Assembly (NCBI GenBank): GCA_001247695.2
Contig: LGRX02025912.1
Coordinates: 1 to 38,246, forward strand
DNA length: 38,246 nt
Direction of reading: 5' to 3'
Origin: Cymbomonas tetramitiformis
Lineage: Eukaryota; Chlorophyta; Pyramimonadophyceae; Pyramimonadales; Pyramimonadaceae
The position numbers and the translations under genes were made by a program. The notes beneath the pieces are model-generated. The model was given only the letters and a program-made list of their open reading frames with translations, had not been told where the DNA came from and ran no database searches. Below are positions 11,401-22,100 of the stretch, piece after piece. Each line of letters begins with the position of its first letter. Position 1 is the stretch's first letter.

Positions 11401-11810
11401 GACCGGCTACTGGCGCGGACGCGGTGAGGATCCGCAACATGGTGGAGGATTATGCGGCGGGCATCAGTGTAGCCGTGCGGCGTGGGGCTATCATGGCGGT
11501 GAAGAAGGATCCCGCAGATTCATCACATGCCTACTATCTTGTCAAGGCGTTGTCGGCAGTGACAGAGGTGGGCGGGAGGGCGCGTCGTGATGACTACGGA
11601 CAGACATTTGCTCCTGGAGACTCGGTGATTTCCGGGAGGTATTTCGAATGGGCGGACCGAAATGTGCGAGATACATATATCTTGGATACTAGTAAGAAGT
11701 GCATGATTCCGTGTGAAGCGGTGCTAGCATGTGATGTTCGGCTACATAAGAGGGGGGATATGTACCTGATACCCCCTCGAGAGCATGAGCGGCTGTTGGC
11801 ACTTTTATGA
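8457..11810 (+). CDS. DDE-like (RNase H-fold) transposase-like protein
   Basis: This uninterrupted 1117-codon frame is the longest in the window. Residues ~50-75 are hydrophobic and lead into Asn-Pro-Gly-Pro at residues 80-83. The middle has several Cys/His clusters (CCCRYHEDMRMV near 475, then CERCGGC and nearby cysteines near 555-565), probably zinc-binding. The C-terminal half has the spaced acidic motifs expected of a DDE nuclease: FDFSEN (Asp about residue 695), EWADGCAGQNK (Asp about 792) and NFFETAHAKGEQDG (Glu about 826). The last two blocks resemble a widespread unclassified animal and algal family with DGCxxQxKN and FFxTxHGKGxxDGxGxxxK signatures. I recall that family from general knowledge and have not searched it. 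The start is uncertain: a TTTTTTCAG acceptor just before 8552 could begin the exon instead of Met at 8457. The gene diverges from the zinc-module gene, and no intron is needed within the frame. Confidence 0.75.
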   Translation: MWLRLPRTANRLPKFFYLCIGRRISLHILFSGYHVPESKLKSGLICSPIAGVCSLVGNVLLTLITLSIFLALCGGDAAYNPGPDSTGQSYTIPAVLVDILPMLIEVGQFATRLPQGAWPYSKVADNVVAVDLVERLDTLTEAWTSHRHGGMVEVRIPTKGDVDHGHFEERAQQDVEMAEGPEEAITPRERAQSAMPPIEGFEDLTRGNRKFWIDKMCNIFGRSPHRIAGAVRAYILTLPEGLKVEVHKECQAAFVSIADRRLDMVKTQLVANLRTSFRSLAQRNSRANVNITMGIAAAAFGSNLFEDKLVLTACRLLGVHQRIGDCGVKGHANLVEGASLEHEERMRRGLWKGVMLAERRLASGCLTAATCAVIRAFWLHPDNTRVSPCKKDVLLARDPDTGRLTTPKEYVSKHWLEASQLVIYRRFQAKYPAIKIGQRSFEKQGVCKPHNVVRLRRKDNISCCCRYHEDMRMVLEGFDKAREAVHSPCACNRAACCPRVPRTAEHSRKAVGNTGTVCNIAKVGRSTSAFAEGLLCPRVGDKHPIQCLRGLCERCGGCANFTACAPEVQHQAEVQWSCYETCNTGQMDDDGKEIRRLQFVQKKTKLAALISKLQTLLLGHKPGSSPNCECKGHFLANSAAAGNPETWAWRNLEGSGDCPFLRPYAYHTFMALHQQRQFQTCVRDLPLGHAVFLFDFSENHSLNIPREAQSLHWVVKQATILVCVVWRHACMAVDGVESTAENPVLVKDYIYLMSDDRKHDHRFIQYMLELIIREYFVGRGIAKPIFIHEWADGCAGQNKCAAGFADVASSKYEWSLGVPCQRNFFETAHAKGEQDGAGAHVKHAAAVAVISEGDKWYAKILCAADLYAFCCERLSRRADTSYAKARASFNQRFFYLVPEDALHEEPGGRQAVDHTVSAAYQSVDGTQRLHSVRGGSAEGTLMVRERTCYCVHCYAECVRPEPDSDGCLERSHVDAWRDVELRPATGADAVRIRNMVEDYAAGISVAVRRGAIMAVKKDPADSSHAYYLVKALSAVTEVGGRARRDDYGQTFAPGDSVISGRYFEWADRNVRDTYILDTSKKCMIPCEAVLACDVRLHKRGDMYLIPPREHERLLALL

Positions 11811-11815
11811 GATTT

Positions 11816-11882
11816 CAGTGTTATGTATATATACATAGTGTATATAGTGTATATATATAGTGTGTGTGTGTATACATATAGT
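11816..11882. repeat. TA/TG microsatellite
   Basis: An alternating purine-pyrimidine tract of TATATA and TGTGTG blocks lies directly after the stop of the transposase-like ORF. It may lie in the 3' UTR. Confidence 0.85.
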
Positions 11883-12004
11883 GTCATCTAAGATGATACC
11901 ATACTTTGTATTGCCAACTTGGTTGGTGTGTGTGGCATACTACCACAACACCGCGCGATATGAAATTCCTGGTTTATACACTAATCACAGACGAAATTAG
12001 TTCA
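11883..12004. other. flank between the two DNA-element candidates
   Basis: No ORF is present. It includes CCGCGCGATATG at 11951-11962, the exact reverse complement of the CATATCGCGCGG core of the 185-bp repeats at 2133-2700. This could mark the right subterminal part of the first element. A short inverted repeat (CATCTAAGATG) lies at 11884-11894. Confidence 0.45.
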
Positions 12005-12018
12005 CCCTACGAATTTAG
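12005..12018 (+). repeat. candidate left terminal inverted repeat
   Basis: CCCTACGAATTTAG matches the right candidate end at 24471-24484 in inverted orientation at 12 of 14 positions. CCTTGTATCTACCTTGTG follows at 12049, and the right end has a similar CCTTGTGTCTACCTTGTG in inverse orientation. Confidence 0.4.
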
Positions 12019-12067
12019 GAATCGTAGGTAGGGCCATGTTTGCCTTGTATCTACCTTGTGTCTGGAT

Positions 12068-12163
12068 GGCCAAAAACCACGACCAGACATGGCCATGTTT
12101 AGTCAGTTTTTCAGCGGCGCAACACAACCCAAGTAAGGCCATGTTTGGTCGTGGTTTTTGGCC
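12068..12163. repeat. foldback element with 27-bp arms
   Basis: Arms 12068-12094 and 12137-12163 are inverted copies with one mismatch. The left arm begins GGCCAAAAACCACGACC and ends in ATGGCC. The loop contains TCAGCGGCGCAACACAAC, which recurs at 15871-15888 in the divergent promoter region of the same element. Confidence 0.85.
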
Positions 12164-12260
12164 TTACTTACCCCTTACTTACCTTGTACCTACCCAATGT
12201 CTAACGCACCATACGTACGCCCGTGAATGCATGAATCACTTAGAAAATGGGTAGATACAA

Positions 12261-12895
12261 GGTAAGTATGGCCATGTCTATACATAAACAAGTGTAAGTA
12301 GGGCCCTATCTATCATGTATCTATACTCAAGTACTGGGTAAGTATGGCCATGTCTATACATAAACAAGGGTAAGTAGGGCCCTACCTATCATGTATGTGT
12401 ACTCAAGTACGGGGTAAGTATATTATCATCTATATAAACAAAATTGAAATGGACCTACCTATCATGTATCTATACTCAAGTACGGGTCAAGTATGGCCAT
12501 GTCTATACATAAACAAAAGGGTAAATGGGACCCTACCTATCATGTCTGTACTCAAGTACAGGGTAAGTATATATGTACATGTCTATACATGTAAACAAGG
12601 AATTAATGGGGGCCCTACCTATCATGTATATATATAAAAAATTTTAGGTAAGTATGTGTACATGTTTATACATAAACAAGGGTAAGTAGGGCCCTACCTA
12701 TCATGTATCTATACTCAATTACCAGGTAAGTATGGCCATGTTTATACATAAACAAGGGTAAGTAGGGCCCTACCTATCATGTATCTATACTCAAGTACAG
12801 GGTAAGTATGGCCATGTTTATATATAAACAAGGGTAAGTAGGGCCCTACCTATCATGTATCCATGCTCAAGTACAGGGTAAGTATGGCAATGTTT
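12261..12895. repeat. 76-bp tandem array (left)
   Basis: About nine units repeat with a period of 72-88 bp, mostly 76-77. The unit contains GTAAGTATGGCCATGT, CTATACATAAACAAGGG, GTAAGTAGGGCCCTACCT, ATCATGTATCTATACTCAAG and TAC. Two palindromes recur: ATGGCCAT and TAGGGCCCTA. The same unit lies at 17421-17590 inside a transposase intron and at 23390-23660 beyond the transposase gene, always in the same orientation. The unit contains GTAAGT donor-like sequences. Confidence 0.9.
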
Positions 12896-12940
12896 GAATG
12901 ATTTTTCAATTAAAAATATTTACTGAAAGTGTACATTTTT

Positions 12941-15139
12941 CTATTTTCTGCTCCTCTTGTTCCCTTTCACTGCAGGACTGTCTACATTTCTCTTATTTTC
13001 GCCTTTTTCAGAAGGAGAAGGAGCCTCTTCCTTCTCGTCCTCGTCCTCGTCCTCCTCTTCATCCCCCTTTTCGGGCGCATCATCATCCGCCGTCTCGGGC
13101 GGGGGTACATAGTCCTCATCCGGGGAATCGGATTCGTCCTCGTCCTCCGCGGAGGTTCCCGCCGGTTTAGGCACTTTCAGCCCGTCGGGCTTCCCGGAGT
13201 GGTAGTACAACAACTCCTTTCCGTCGTCGTACCTTTGTGTTGCGTGCTCCCATGGCACGCAACACAAGAGGCTCCCCGTAGCGAACCTCCCCTTGAGGAA
13301 GTCATCGAGGTGCCTCTTGAACTCTGCCTTCTCAGGCACTTTTTCCTCCACCTGTCCGAACAGGTAGAGTAGTGCCTTTTTGACCCGGTCCTGGTGGACC
13401 GGGTCGTACAGAGTCCAATGGAACTCCGTGATCTGCAAGCACACGCGTAAGTTAGTTCGAAGTGTAAACATGTCCGAATATGGCCATGTTTAAGCGGTTT
13501 CGTAGGAAAACATTGCAGGTAGGGCCATGTTCGGGTCTTACCTTGATGCACAGCTGGTCGCGTGGGAGCCCCCCCGCCACCTGGTGCCCAAAGTGCCATG
13601 CCGGCTTCTTGGGCACCGTCTCCACCACCACCCCGCAGAGCAGGGGGGTGTGGACCTGCGGGGTGAGGTCGTCCTTGTACCAAGAGGTGGGAACATCGGG
13701 TGTCCCCGCCTTCCACCTCTTCTCCTCATCCTCCACCTCGTGGTCCTCGCTAGCCATGAGCAAGGCGTGGTCGCCGACCTTGAGGCGGCCGTGCTCAAGC
13801 ACCTCCTGTTCGGCCGCCCGCTTTCGGGCTTCGGCCACCTTGAGCCCTTGGCGCTTGGGCGCCATGGGCTCCTTGCCCTTGCCCGCCATGGCCTCCTTGC
13901 CCTTGGGCCCGGCCTTCTCCTTGCCCTTGGGCTCGGCCTTCTCCTTGCCCTTGGGCTCGGCCTTCCCCTTGCCCCTGGCCTCCTCCTCCTCCTCCTCCTC
14001 CTTGGCGTCGATAAGATCCCGCAGGATTGCCTTCCGATCCTCTGCTGCCACGACCAACACTAAGTTAGTTTCAAACATGGCCATGTTTGCATAGGTAGTG
14101 TGTAAACATGGCCTTACTTGTATAGTACTTCTGTACTAAACGGTGCGAACAGGGCCTTACTTGCACATAAGAAACGAAGAACTTATCACAAAACTTATTT
14201 CAAGCAAAGAACGCACCTTCCGTTGGGACGTCGCCGTTCTGGGTCAAACCCGCAGCCTCCACCCCGGCCTTGATCTCGGCCGTTGTGGGTTGGCCTTTCT
14301 TTTGGGAAAACACCTCCACGTTGGCGGTGGTGTATGCATGCCCGGGTATGTTGCATACCCAGACATGCACCTCCCCGCCTTGAGGCGCCACCTCCCCCAC
14401 TTGTGACGGCGCCTCAAATTTTGCATCAAGGTGGACAACTTCATATGCTGGTTGTCCCCACTTGAGCCCAACGTGGCGGTGAGGGGCATTAGTTCCGCCA
14501 TTCGACGGCGGAACCTATCCCTAGCCAGGGTCTGTTTATCCAGACCCTGGAAGGGATTTACATGCCCCTTCACCACCATATCGTCTGTGAAATCAAACAC
14601 AAACACCCCACACGTTAGCATCTGAACTTCCTGCGACAGGACAACATAAAACACAAGCAGGACACTACCCAAACATTGCCCTATTTACGCAGTGTACACC
14701 CCCTGCCTACAACTGGAAGGTGGGCGAACAGGGCTGTGTTCGTGCAATGTTCTAACACCCTAGCAAGTGTTTTTCAAGCAGGATTTCGGCTGGGTTACTC
14801 ACGGAAGACGTCTCTCCTGTGTTGCGCCGCCTCCTTCCCCTCCTTTTTTTGCGCTTTCTGAAGATTTTTAACTGAATCCCCTGTGGACTTCACCTTGGCC
14901 ATCGCAAGGGCGAAGCGGTCAAGCCCACTCCCCTTCTTGCTTTCGGCCCCCGGATCCTCCTCCTCCTCCTCCTCCTCCTCCTCCTCGTCCGTGTCCTCGG
15001 AGCCACCGCTCTCGGAGTCGGACGCATTTAAAAGCGCATACTTGCGCTTGTATTGCCGGTACTTTTCCTTGTCCGCGAGCTTGCCCATTTTCGCGCGGGC
15101 AAATTTAAATTGGTCGTAGGATAACATGCCGCTCGGCAT
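12941..15139 (-). CDS. acidic/Lys-rich accessory protein of the transposon
   Basis: Four exons join on the minus strand: 15139-14803, 14584-14217, 14041-13542 and 13432-12941. Junction phases 1, 1 and 0 agree at each GT-AG pair. The start is Met at 15139 (MPSGMLSYDQFKFARAKM). Exon 1 has a Glu run (EEEEEEEEEE). Exon 3 has a Glu run followed by Lys-Gly-Lys-Glu-Ala-Pro repeats, then a conserved-looking segment (GDHALLMASEDHEVEDEE; SWYKDDLTPQVHTPLLCG). Exon 4 has VHQDRVKKALLYLFGQVEEK and ends in an Asp/Glu tract and a basic SPAVKGNKRSRK tail that looks like a nuclear localisation signal. Exon 2 changes frame once near 14400-14460, since its length does not fit the flanking phases, so a one-base indel is likely. 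The family is not recognised. A TNPA-like DNA-binding accessory role is inference from its position beside the transposase. Two of its three introns carry GGCCATG palindromes. Confidence 0.65.
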
Positions 15140-15161
15140 TTTTCAAATCACTTACGTTTCT

Positions 15162-15277
15162 AGGGAGGGAGGTGGTGCTTCGCAGGCAGCAGTAAATTTT
15201 AGCCTTAAAACGGTATCGCTCGCTTTAATAAACCGTTTTGACTACTTCCTGCAAGGTAAAGCACCACCTCCCTCCCT
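15162..15277. repeat. hairpin with perfect 19-bp arms
   Basis: Arms 15162-15180 (AGGGAGGGAGGTGGTGCTT) and 15259-15277 are exact inverted copies. A nested inner pair, AAAACGGT and ACCGTTTT, lies inside. It lies 23 bp upstream of the accessory-gene start codon. Confidence 0.9.
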
Positions 15278-15777
15278 CGTATCCGTTCCACGCAGTACGC
15301 CGCCTGCGTTTCCGTGGATCGATGAGAAGGGGAAGGGAAGCGGGATTCGCGGTCACTCGAGGTCAACGCATTTCGTATTCGCATCGGACGCCCCAATTTG
15401 AAATTACTTTGGCACTTTCGATCGCCAGGCGTTGGATTCGTCGATCAGTCGGATTCGAATCGCGCCGCGCGCATGACCATGCCCCAGGGCAACGCAAGTT
15501 TCCGTCGTCTTCTAGTTTTGTTTTTTGTTCTCGCAAGTTGAAGTTCCACATAATAAAGGCCTTTTTTCCAAAGGCCTTTACAACCTTTCAACAAACCGTT
15601 TTCACCATTGTAGTCTGCGCCCAAGCCCCCTTCTTTTGAGCTCAACTTTGTTTTTTCACCAAAATGACCGATTTTTTTGGCACGCCCGCCTGCACCCTAA
15701 GGTATGGTCTAGACATGACCATGTTTGGGTCGTTTCCCCATTGGGTTTTGCATTTGGGGCATTGATTTGGGCTATGT

Positions 15778-15880
15778 GCGCCGCTGAAGATGTCTACCTT
15801 GTGTTCGCGTGAATGCTGTTCGAACCGGGCCATACCAGGGCAATTCTACTCAGGTACAAGGTAAACATCTTCAGCGGCGC
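15778..15880. repeat. foldback with ~24-bp arms
   Basis: The left arm (GCGCCGCTGAAGATGTCTAC, from 15778) and the right arm (15857-15880) are inverted copies with one mismatch. TCAGCGGCGC of the right arm continues into AACACAAC, as in the 12.1-kb foldback. Confidence 0.8.
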
Positions 15881-15895
15881 AACACAACGTGGTTT

Positions 15896-16014
15896 GCCTT
15901 GTTTTACTGCCAACATTGCCCAAAAATGGCCAAGTTTGCCACGTGTTTTTAAACACAGATCAAACATGGTCCGTTTTATGTACGTCTTGCCCAATGTTGG
16001 CAGTAAAACAAGGC
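15896..16014. repeat. foldback with perfect 23-bp arms
   Basis: Arms 15896-15918 (starting GCCTTGTTTTACTGCCAAC) and 15992-16014 are exact inverted copies. The loop contains the palindrome-like GTGTTTTTAAACAC. It follows the previous foldback after 15 bp and precedes the transposase start by 126 bp. Confidence 0.9.
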
Positions 16015-16140
16015 TAACAAGGCCGTGTTTCACCATCTCGGCTGTTGAAACTGCTTAGGTAGGGCCATGTTTACGCCATACTTATGATGGTACAGCAGGT
16101 TACGTACGTGGGCAAAAGCGGTTTGCAGGCACAATAGGCG

Positions 16141-19100
16141 ATGACATCCCGCGCACAGAGATTGGCGCAAGGTGGGATTCCGGAGGAGAGACGGAGGGTC
16201 AATCCCGCGAAAAGAGCCACTGTTGCATATCGCTTGGCAAATTCTCCGGGTGAGGGCGATGGGTTGACGACGCCGCCGCGTGCGGACGATGCCTTCAAGA
16301 GGCAACGTGTCCTCGAATGGGATGTCAATCCCACGAATGGGTTTATAGATTTAGTTGAGGAACTCTTTTGGGATGGAATCATTCTGACGGAAGAATACGA
16401 CAATCATCCGGCACGCGCCACCTTCACTGACATTGAACGCGACGGCATGACCGGGTAGGGCCCTACCTGCCTTGCTCTCGGGACGAACCCGGGGCGGGCA
16501 TTGCCCTACCTGCAATGGGAAGGGGCCAGGTATGGCCGTGTTTTGACGTGTTCGCTGTAGGTCGGACCGAAAAGCACGGAAATTCCTGCCACATGCGACC
16601 TTGTGCGCCGGAGGCCCTGGCCAAATTTTTGCTTTCCCTACCTCGCCTGTGTGATGTTAAACTTTCATTGTGGTTCGTCGACTAAGGGGTGCTGCGGCAC
16701 GATTACGGTACGGGTAGGGCCCTACCTGCCTTGCTCTCGGGACGAACCCGGGGCGAGCATTGCCCTACCTGCAATGGGAAGGGGTCAGGTATGACCATGT
16801 TTGGCCGTGTTCGCTGTAGGTCGGACCGAAAAGCACGGAAATTCCTGCTACATGCGACCTTGTGCGCCGGAGGCCCTGGCCAAATTTTTACTTTCCCTAC
16901 CTCGCCTGTGTGATGTTAAACTTTCATTGTGGTTCGTCGACTAAGGGGTGCTGCGGCACGATTACGGTACGAGTAGGGCCCTACCTGCCTCGCCCTCGGG
17001 ACGAACCCGGGGCGAGCATTGCCCTACCTGCAATGGGAAGGGGTCAGGTATGGCCATGTTTGGCCGTGTTCGCTGTAGGTCGGACCCCCATGCCGAAGAC
17101 ATTGCAGCCACAGCTATTACTTCGCCCCCATGTACCCATACACCCAACTCCGAAGCCAACTCCGACCGCCGCGACATGGACTCAGACGACTCCATGCTGC
17201 CAGGTCAGCGTTCAAACAAGGACTCGGACGACTCCTCGTTGCCAGGCTTGCTTTCAAGCACTGCCTCCGACAACTCCTCCTTGCCAAGCCAGCGCTCAGA
17301 CACGGACTCGGACGACTCATCGTTGCCAGACCTGCATTCAGGCAGTGACTCGGACGATTCCTCGTTGGCAAGCCAACTTTCGGATCCAAGGTGACATTCC
17401 GTAAGCTTGATTGCGTGCTGCATTATGCAAGGACATGTTTATACATAAACAAGGGTAAGTAGGGCCTTATCTACCATGTTTCTATACTCAAGTACTGATC
17501 AAGCATGGCCATGTGTATACATTAACAAGGGTAAATAGGGCCCTACCTATCATGTATCTATGCTCAAGTCCTGATCAGACATGTCCATTGCTGAAACGAT
17601 GTGGGCATGGCCCTACTAACACATTTCTGATTCTTTTGCAACAGGCAACGCAATGTCACCATCCATTCCTTCGTGCCCCATTCAGGCGAAGAGAAGAAAA
17701 CGGTGTGCACGCCGCAAGAGTTTTTCGACATGGTGGCAAATGCGAAGGGCCACCGTTCGAGAATATGGGAGTGCATCGCCGATACACTCTACCTAGAGGA
17801 CCATCCGGCGAACATCGAGTATGCCGGCCACCGTTGGGCATTGGAACCTCCCGTCCACCGAAATCTTGCCATGATCAAAGACGCGATTTTGAAAGTGGTG
17901 AGGGACGACGACATTTGTATGGCTCCGCCGGACGAGTTGAATTTGACCAAGTCCGAGCAACCCACTTTGGATGACCACGACTCCATCAAGAGCAAGGATG
18001 TCACGAGTTCCGACGACGCCAGCCCCGATGCCGATGCCCCCCCCTCCCCACACCCGATGATGCTCTTGGCCTCCGATGCCGACTCTCCGATCTCCGAGGC
18101 CGTGGCCCAAGACGATTCCCGTGCCGATGCCACCACCTCCGCACACCCGATGGTGCTCTTGGCCTCCGATGCCGACTCTCCGATCTCCGAGGCCGTGGCC
18201 CAAGACGATTCCCGTGCCCATGACGCAGACACCGAACCCATCGTCCGCGAGGTAGCCGACGAGGCCATAATGTGTACTCCGCTAAACCCGGCGTTCCCAC
18301 ACCCTATAGCGAGGTATGGTTTCAAACCCGGTGTAAACATGGCGCTGTTTGTATAGGTTCTTTGGAATACACAAGGTAAGCATGGCCATGTTTGTACGCG
18401 GTTTCGTGCAGACGCCGCCGCGGAGGTGTGGAGAACGGTCCACGCGCAAGGAACGCCGTAAAGAAGCCATGTGGTTGCAGTCGTTGCGTGGAGAACAACA
18501 TCACCAAGGAAGTGTCAACGAGAACCATCTACACACACAAGAGGCTTTACGGTTGGCATGTACCTCCACAACCGGATCCGGATGCCGTGCTTCCTCTTAG
18601 GCCGCCTACCCCACATGATTCTACCGAACCTACTTTGGAGACGGATGAAGAGATGGATGAATTCGGAGAGAAGGATTGGGGAGGGGGGTCTATAGGAGAT
18701 GCCGATGGTCGCGGCATATCCCCGATCCCTCCAAGTTCCCCCTTCCCGTCTGAGCCAGCAGGTGAGAACCTACTATTGAACATGGCCATACCTGCCTTGT
18801 ATAGCTTCAGGTAATTGGTGAACATGGCCATGTGTGCCTAATACCTGCCCAAGGTGCTCGTTGCAGTCGCCTCCCCAACTCGGCAAGAACGTGACGACAC
18901 CGCCTGTTTTCACGTGAGCGTGACCTCCCCACGCACGAACGGGGAGCTCCTCAAAATCGAGTATGAGTGGGAGAAGATGATGTATTTCCTCAACCACATC
19001 GAAGGCATTGACTTCGACGAGTACGAAGGGTGGATGAAACCCGGCAATTTCGACGATATGTATCCGGAGGATGACGTGCACATCTCTCTTCATTGCGGCA

Positions 19101-22100
19101 ACCAGTCATGGGATGTGGCATTTCCTATCGTGGAGTGCCTTGTGGGAGTGCGATCGCACCCAATGTTCATCCCCATCGAGATGATGGCATGAGTGGTACC
19201 GCACACGAGGCGAATGACGAGGAGATGGATGTAATCAACGAGATACTAAAGAGCTTGGAGGAGATGGTAAAGGTGCGACCTGAAAATAAGACAACAACCG
19301 CGGTGTCGCTTGCTGCTGCTGCACTTTGAGTTAATGTGGTTTCAGGTGAGGTTTAAGGTGAGGATATGCACTGGCTAATAAGGTACTGGACAGACATGGC
19401 CATGTCTTGCCATTTCTAAATGTAAACAAGGCGAACATTGCCATGTTTGCACAGTTACGTGGCAATGTCCGTCCCATTTCTAAAGGTGGTGTCAGTTTCG
19501 CAGGATGCTTCTGGTAAGAAAAACCATGCCTTCATGCTCATGCTCGATCTCTTGGAATGGAACTTGGAGCATGGCCTTAGTCAAGGATCCTTTAACGACT
19601 TGTTGGAGATACTTCGTCTAAATTTGCCGAAGATGTTCCCGGAGGGCACTCTACCGAAGAACTACCAAGAAGCCATAGGACATCTATCCATGTATGGCTT
19701 GCCTTCTAAGTCGGTGGACATCTGTGTAAATGGATGTTGCAGATTCGACGGAGAGCACGCAATGTGCCGGACATGCTCGACGTGTGGCGCCGATAGATGG
19801 GCCCCGGAGATGCTCGAGAAGCCGTTGGCGAGCCGGAGAGGAAAGTCCACGTTTCATTATTGGAACCTCCCGGATCTTCTCAAAAGGAATTTTGCGCACC
19901 CGGAGCTTTGCGTGGACATGCAAGCGCACGCCCGCCATATTCCATGCGACTTGACCAAGGAGGCGATGGGAACTATGTGGGGTAAGTGAAAATTTCCAGT
20001 TCCCGATTGTGAAAGGAATGCCCTTTGAAAGCCTACTGAACATGGCCATATTTGGGCCCTATCCCTCTGGAAACCTACTGAACATGGCTGTGTTCGGGCC
20101 TTGTCCTTCTAGAAACCTACTGAACATGGCCATACTTACCTGTTTATCGCAGACAGTCCAGCATGGAGGCAACGGCGGGAAAGGTACCCCAAGTTCTTCA
20201 GCGATCCCCGCAACGTGGTGATCTTAGGATGTGCGGATGGCGCCACGGTGTGGAAGGACCTGCGCGGAGTTTTCCCGGTGACGTTTCAATACCTCAATAT
20301 GCACCCCACCATCCGCGGCAAGTTCGTGAACATGGAGGTGTTTGGGATATGTAGCGGCTCGAAGCCAAAAAGCACGCAACCTATCTACGAGCTATTTGTG
20401 GACCACGGCTGCTCGAGTTATGGGATGGCGTGCCGTGCTACGACATCGTGAAAAAAGAAACCTTCAACTTGAGGTGCATGTTGTTTAAGATGTTGTTTGA
20501 CATCAAAGGTTTGATGGATGGCGCTTGTCGCAAGGATGTGGGGGCGTACATGGCTTGCATTGCATGCAACCTGCAAGGTTGGCGATCTAGCATCTTCAAG
20601 GAGATGCGGTATGATACCTTCCGCACGGAAGCCGAGCCTGGTAAACAACCTTCTCTGGTATTCCCTTGATGTACTGCACGCAAGCGACAGATATTGGTTA
20701 AGTATGGCCATGCTGTGCTAGTTTTTTTCATAGACATGGCCATACCCACGTGTAGACATGACCGGATATGGCCATGTTCGGACGGCGTCGATGATGGGTA
20801 GGGCAATGTTCACCCTGTTGCATCGCAGGTCCCGCAGAGTTTCAAAAGAGAACGGATGCCGAGATACGGCACCACGCGGCGCAGCACCAAACGCTTAAGG
20901 AAAGCGGACACTTCACGATGAAGGATCTCGAGACGATGATAAAAGCTACCGGTATAAAATTTCCTTCGGAATTCTCACGCTTGCCGTATTGGGATGAGGC
21001 CAAGGACTACCTCATCGACTTGATGCACTTGATCAAGAATCTTGGAGAGCACGTCCTTGACGCCGTGATGGGAACTGACTTTGACAAGAAAACGCGAACG
21101 TGGGCGAAATCTCAAGGCATTAAACCCACATGGTGGACAACTGGTATTTTCCCCTTTCCATAGGCCTGACCCGACGTGAACCCATCCAGCGAAACCTATG
21201 TAAACATGGCTGTGTCCAGCCGTTTTGGCTTATGAACATGCTTGAACATGGCCATATGTAGGCAGTTCTGTCCGGTTTGTTCAAAAGTTTAGCATCCATA
21301 CGTGAATTATGGTCGGGTCCGACACTTGAGCAGATGCGAATGGCAACTACACCAAAAGGACATCCCCTTGGCAGATTGTCGACGTGCGCACCGCTACGGG
21401 AAGGTGCTTGAAGAGAGCCGAGGAATTCGCGAGAGAGGAAGTTGGCTTTCCACGGGAATGGGGAGCGGGTCAATGGAAATTGTTGAAACTGTCTTCAGAC
21501 GGAAACGCAAAGAAGCTAAAAGCCCACGAATATTTGGTGATGTTCAGAAATGGACTTTTCGCGATCCTCGCGGCATGGCCAACGAAGGGACGATGACTCA
21601 CCCAATGCACTCGCACGTTTGGTGGGGCAACTTTCAACGATAGTCCGGGAAATCACGGCCCACGAGATCGATCTGAAGGTGCGGTTCTCTGGTACCTTGC
21701 TCTCATGTTCCCTGTCGCGTCACCAAGAATTTACATTTTGTGTGAAGGCTGAATGCACATGGCGATGCCCACCTAGTTTACAGAGTGAACATGGCCATAC
21801 TTGACCATTATCCCTTAGGAACATGGTTAGACATGGCCATACCCGTTCATGACCTTCTAGGAACATGGTGGGACATGGCCCTATCTACCTATTGTTGATG
21901 GTGAACATGGGGATTCAGGAGCTGCCGACACTTGACAAGTACATTAGAGAGTGGCTCGTCACCATGGAGAGCTCGCGACATGGGACGAGCCCTCACTGGT
22001 GGGTCCTCAACACACATCTATTGTGTCACGTGGTAGACCAACTTCGAGACCTCGGGCCGGTTCGCGAGTATTGGATGTTCGTATTCGAGTCCTTAAATGG

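Larger units (their letters stand above)
15140..16140. promoter_or_regulatory. divergent promoter region with nested inverted repeats
   Basis: This 1-kb gap separates the start of the minus accessory gene from the first exon of the plus transposase gene and should hold both promoters. It contains three separate foldbacks, listed individually, plus AAAGGCC palindromes near 15558-15580 and several CCATGTTT motifs. ORFs here (for example 15238-15639) have no protein-like features and were not called. No TATA box was assigned. Confidence 0.5.

Noticed and set aside
13480..14094. Plus-strand Ser/Leu-rich ORF opposite the accessory gene
   Set aside because: It is antisense to Glu/Lys-rich repeats and reads through the minus-strand introns with no own splice signals.
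18349..18411. Micro-exon GTTCTTTGGAATACACAAG in transposase intron 3
   Set aside because: It is bounded by AG and GTAAGC, but including it would put the following Cys-cluster exon out of frame.
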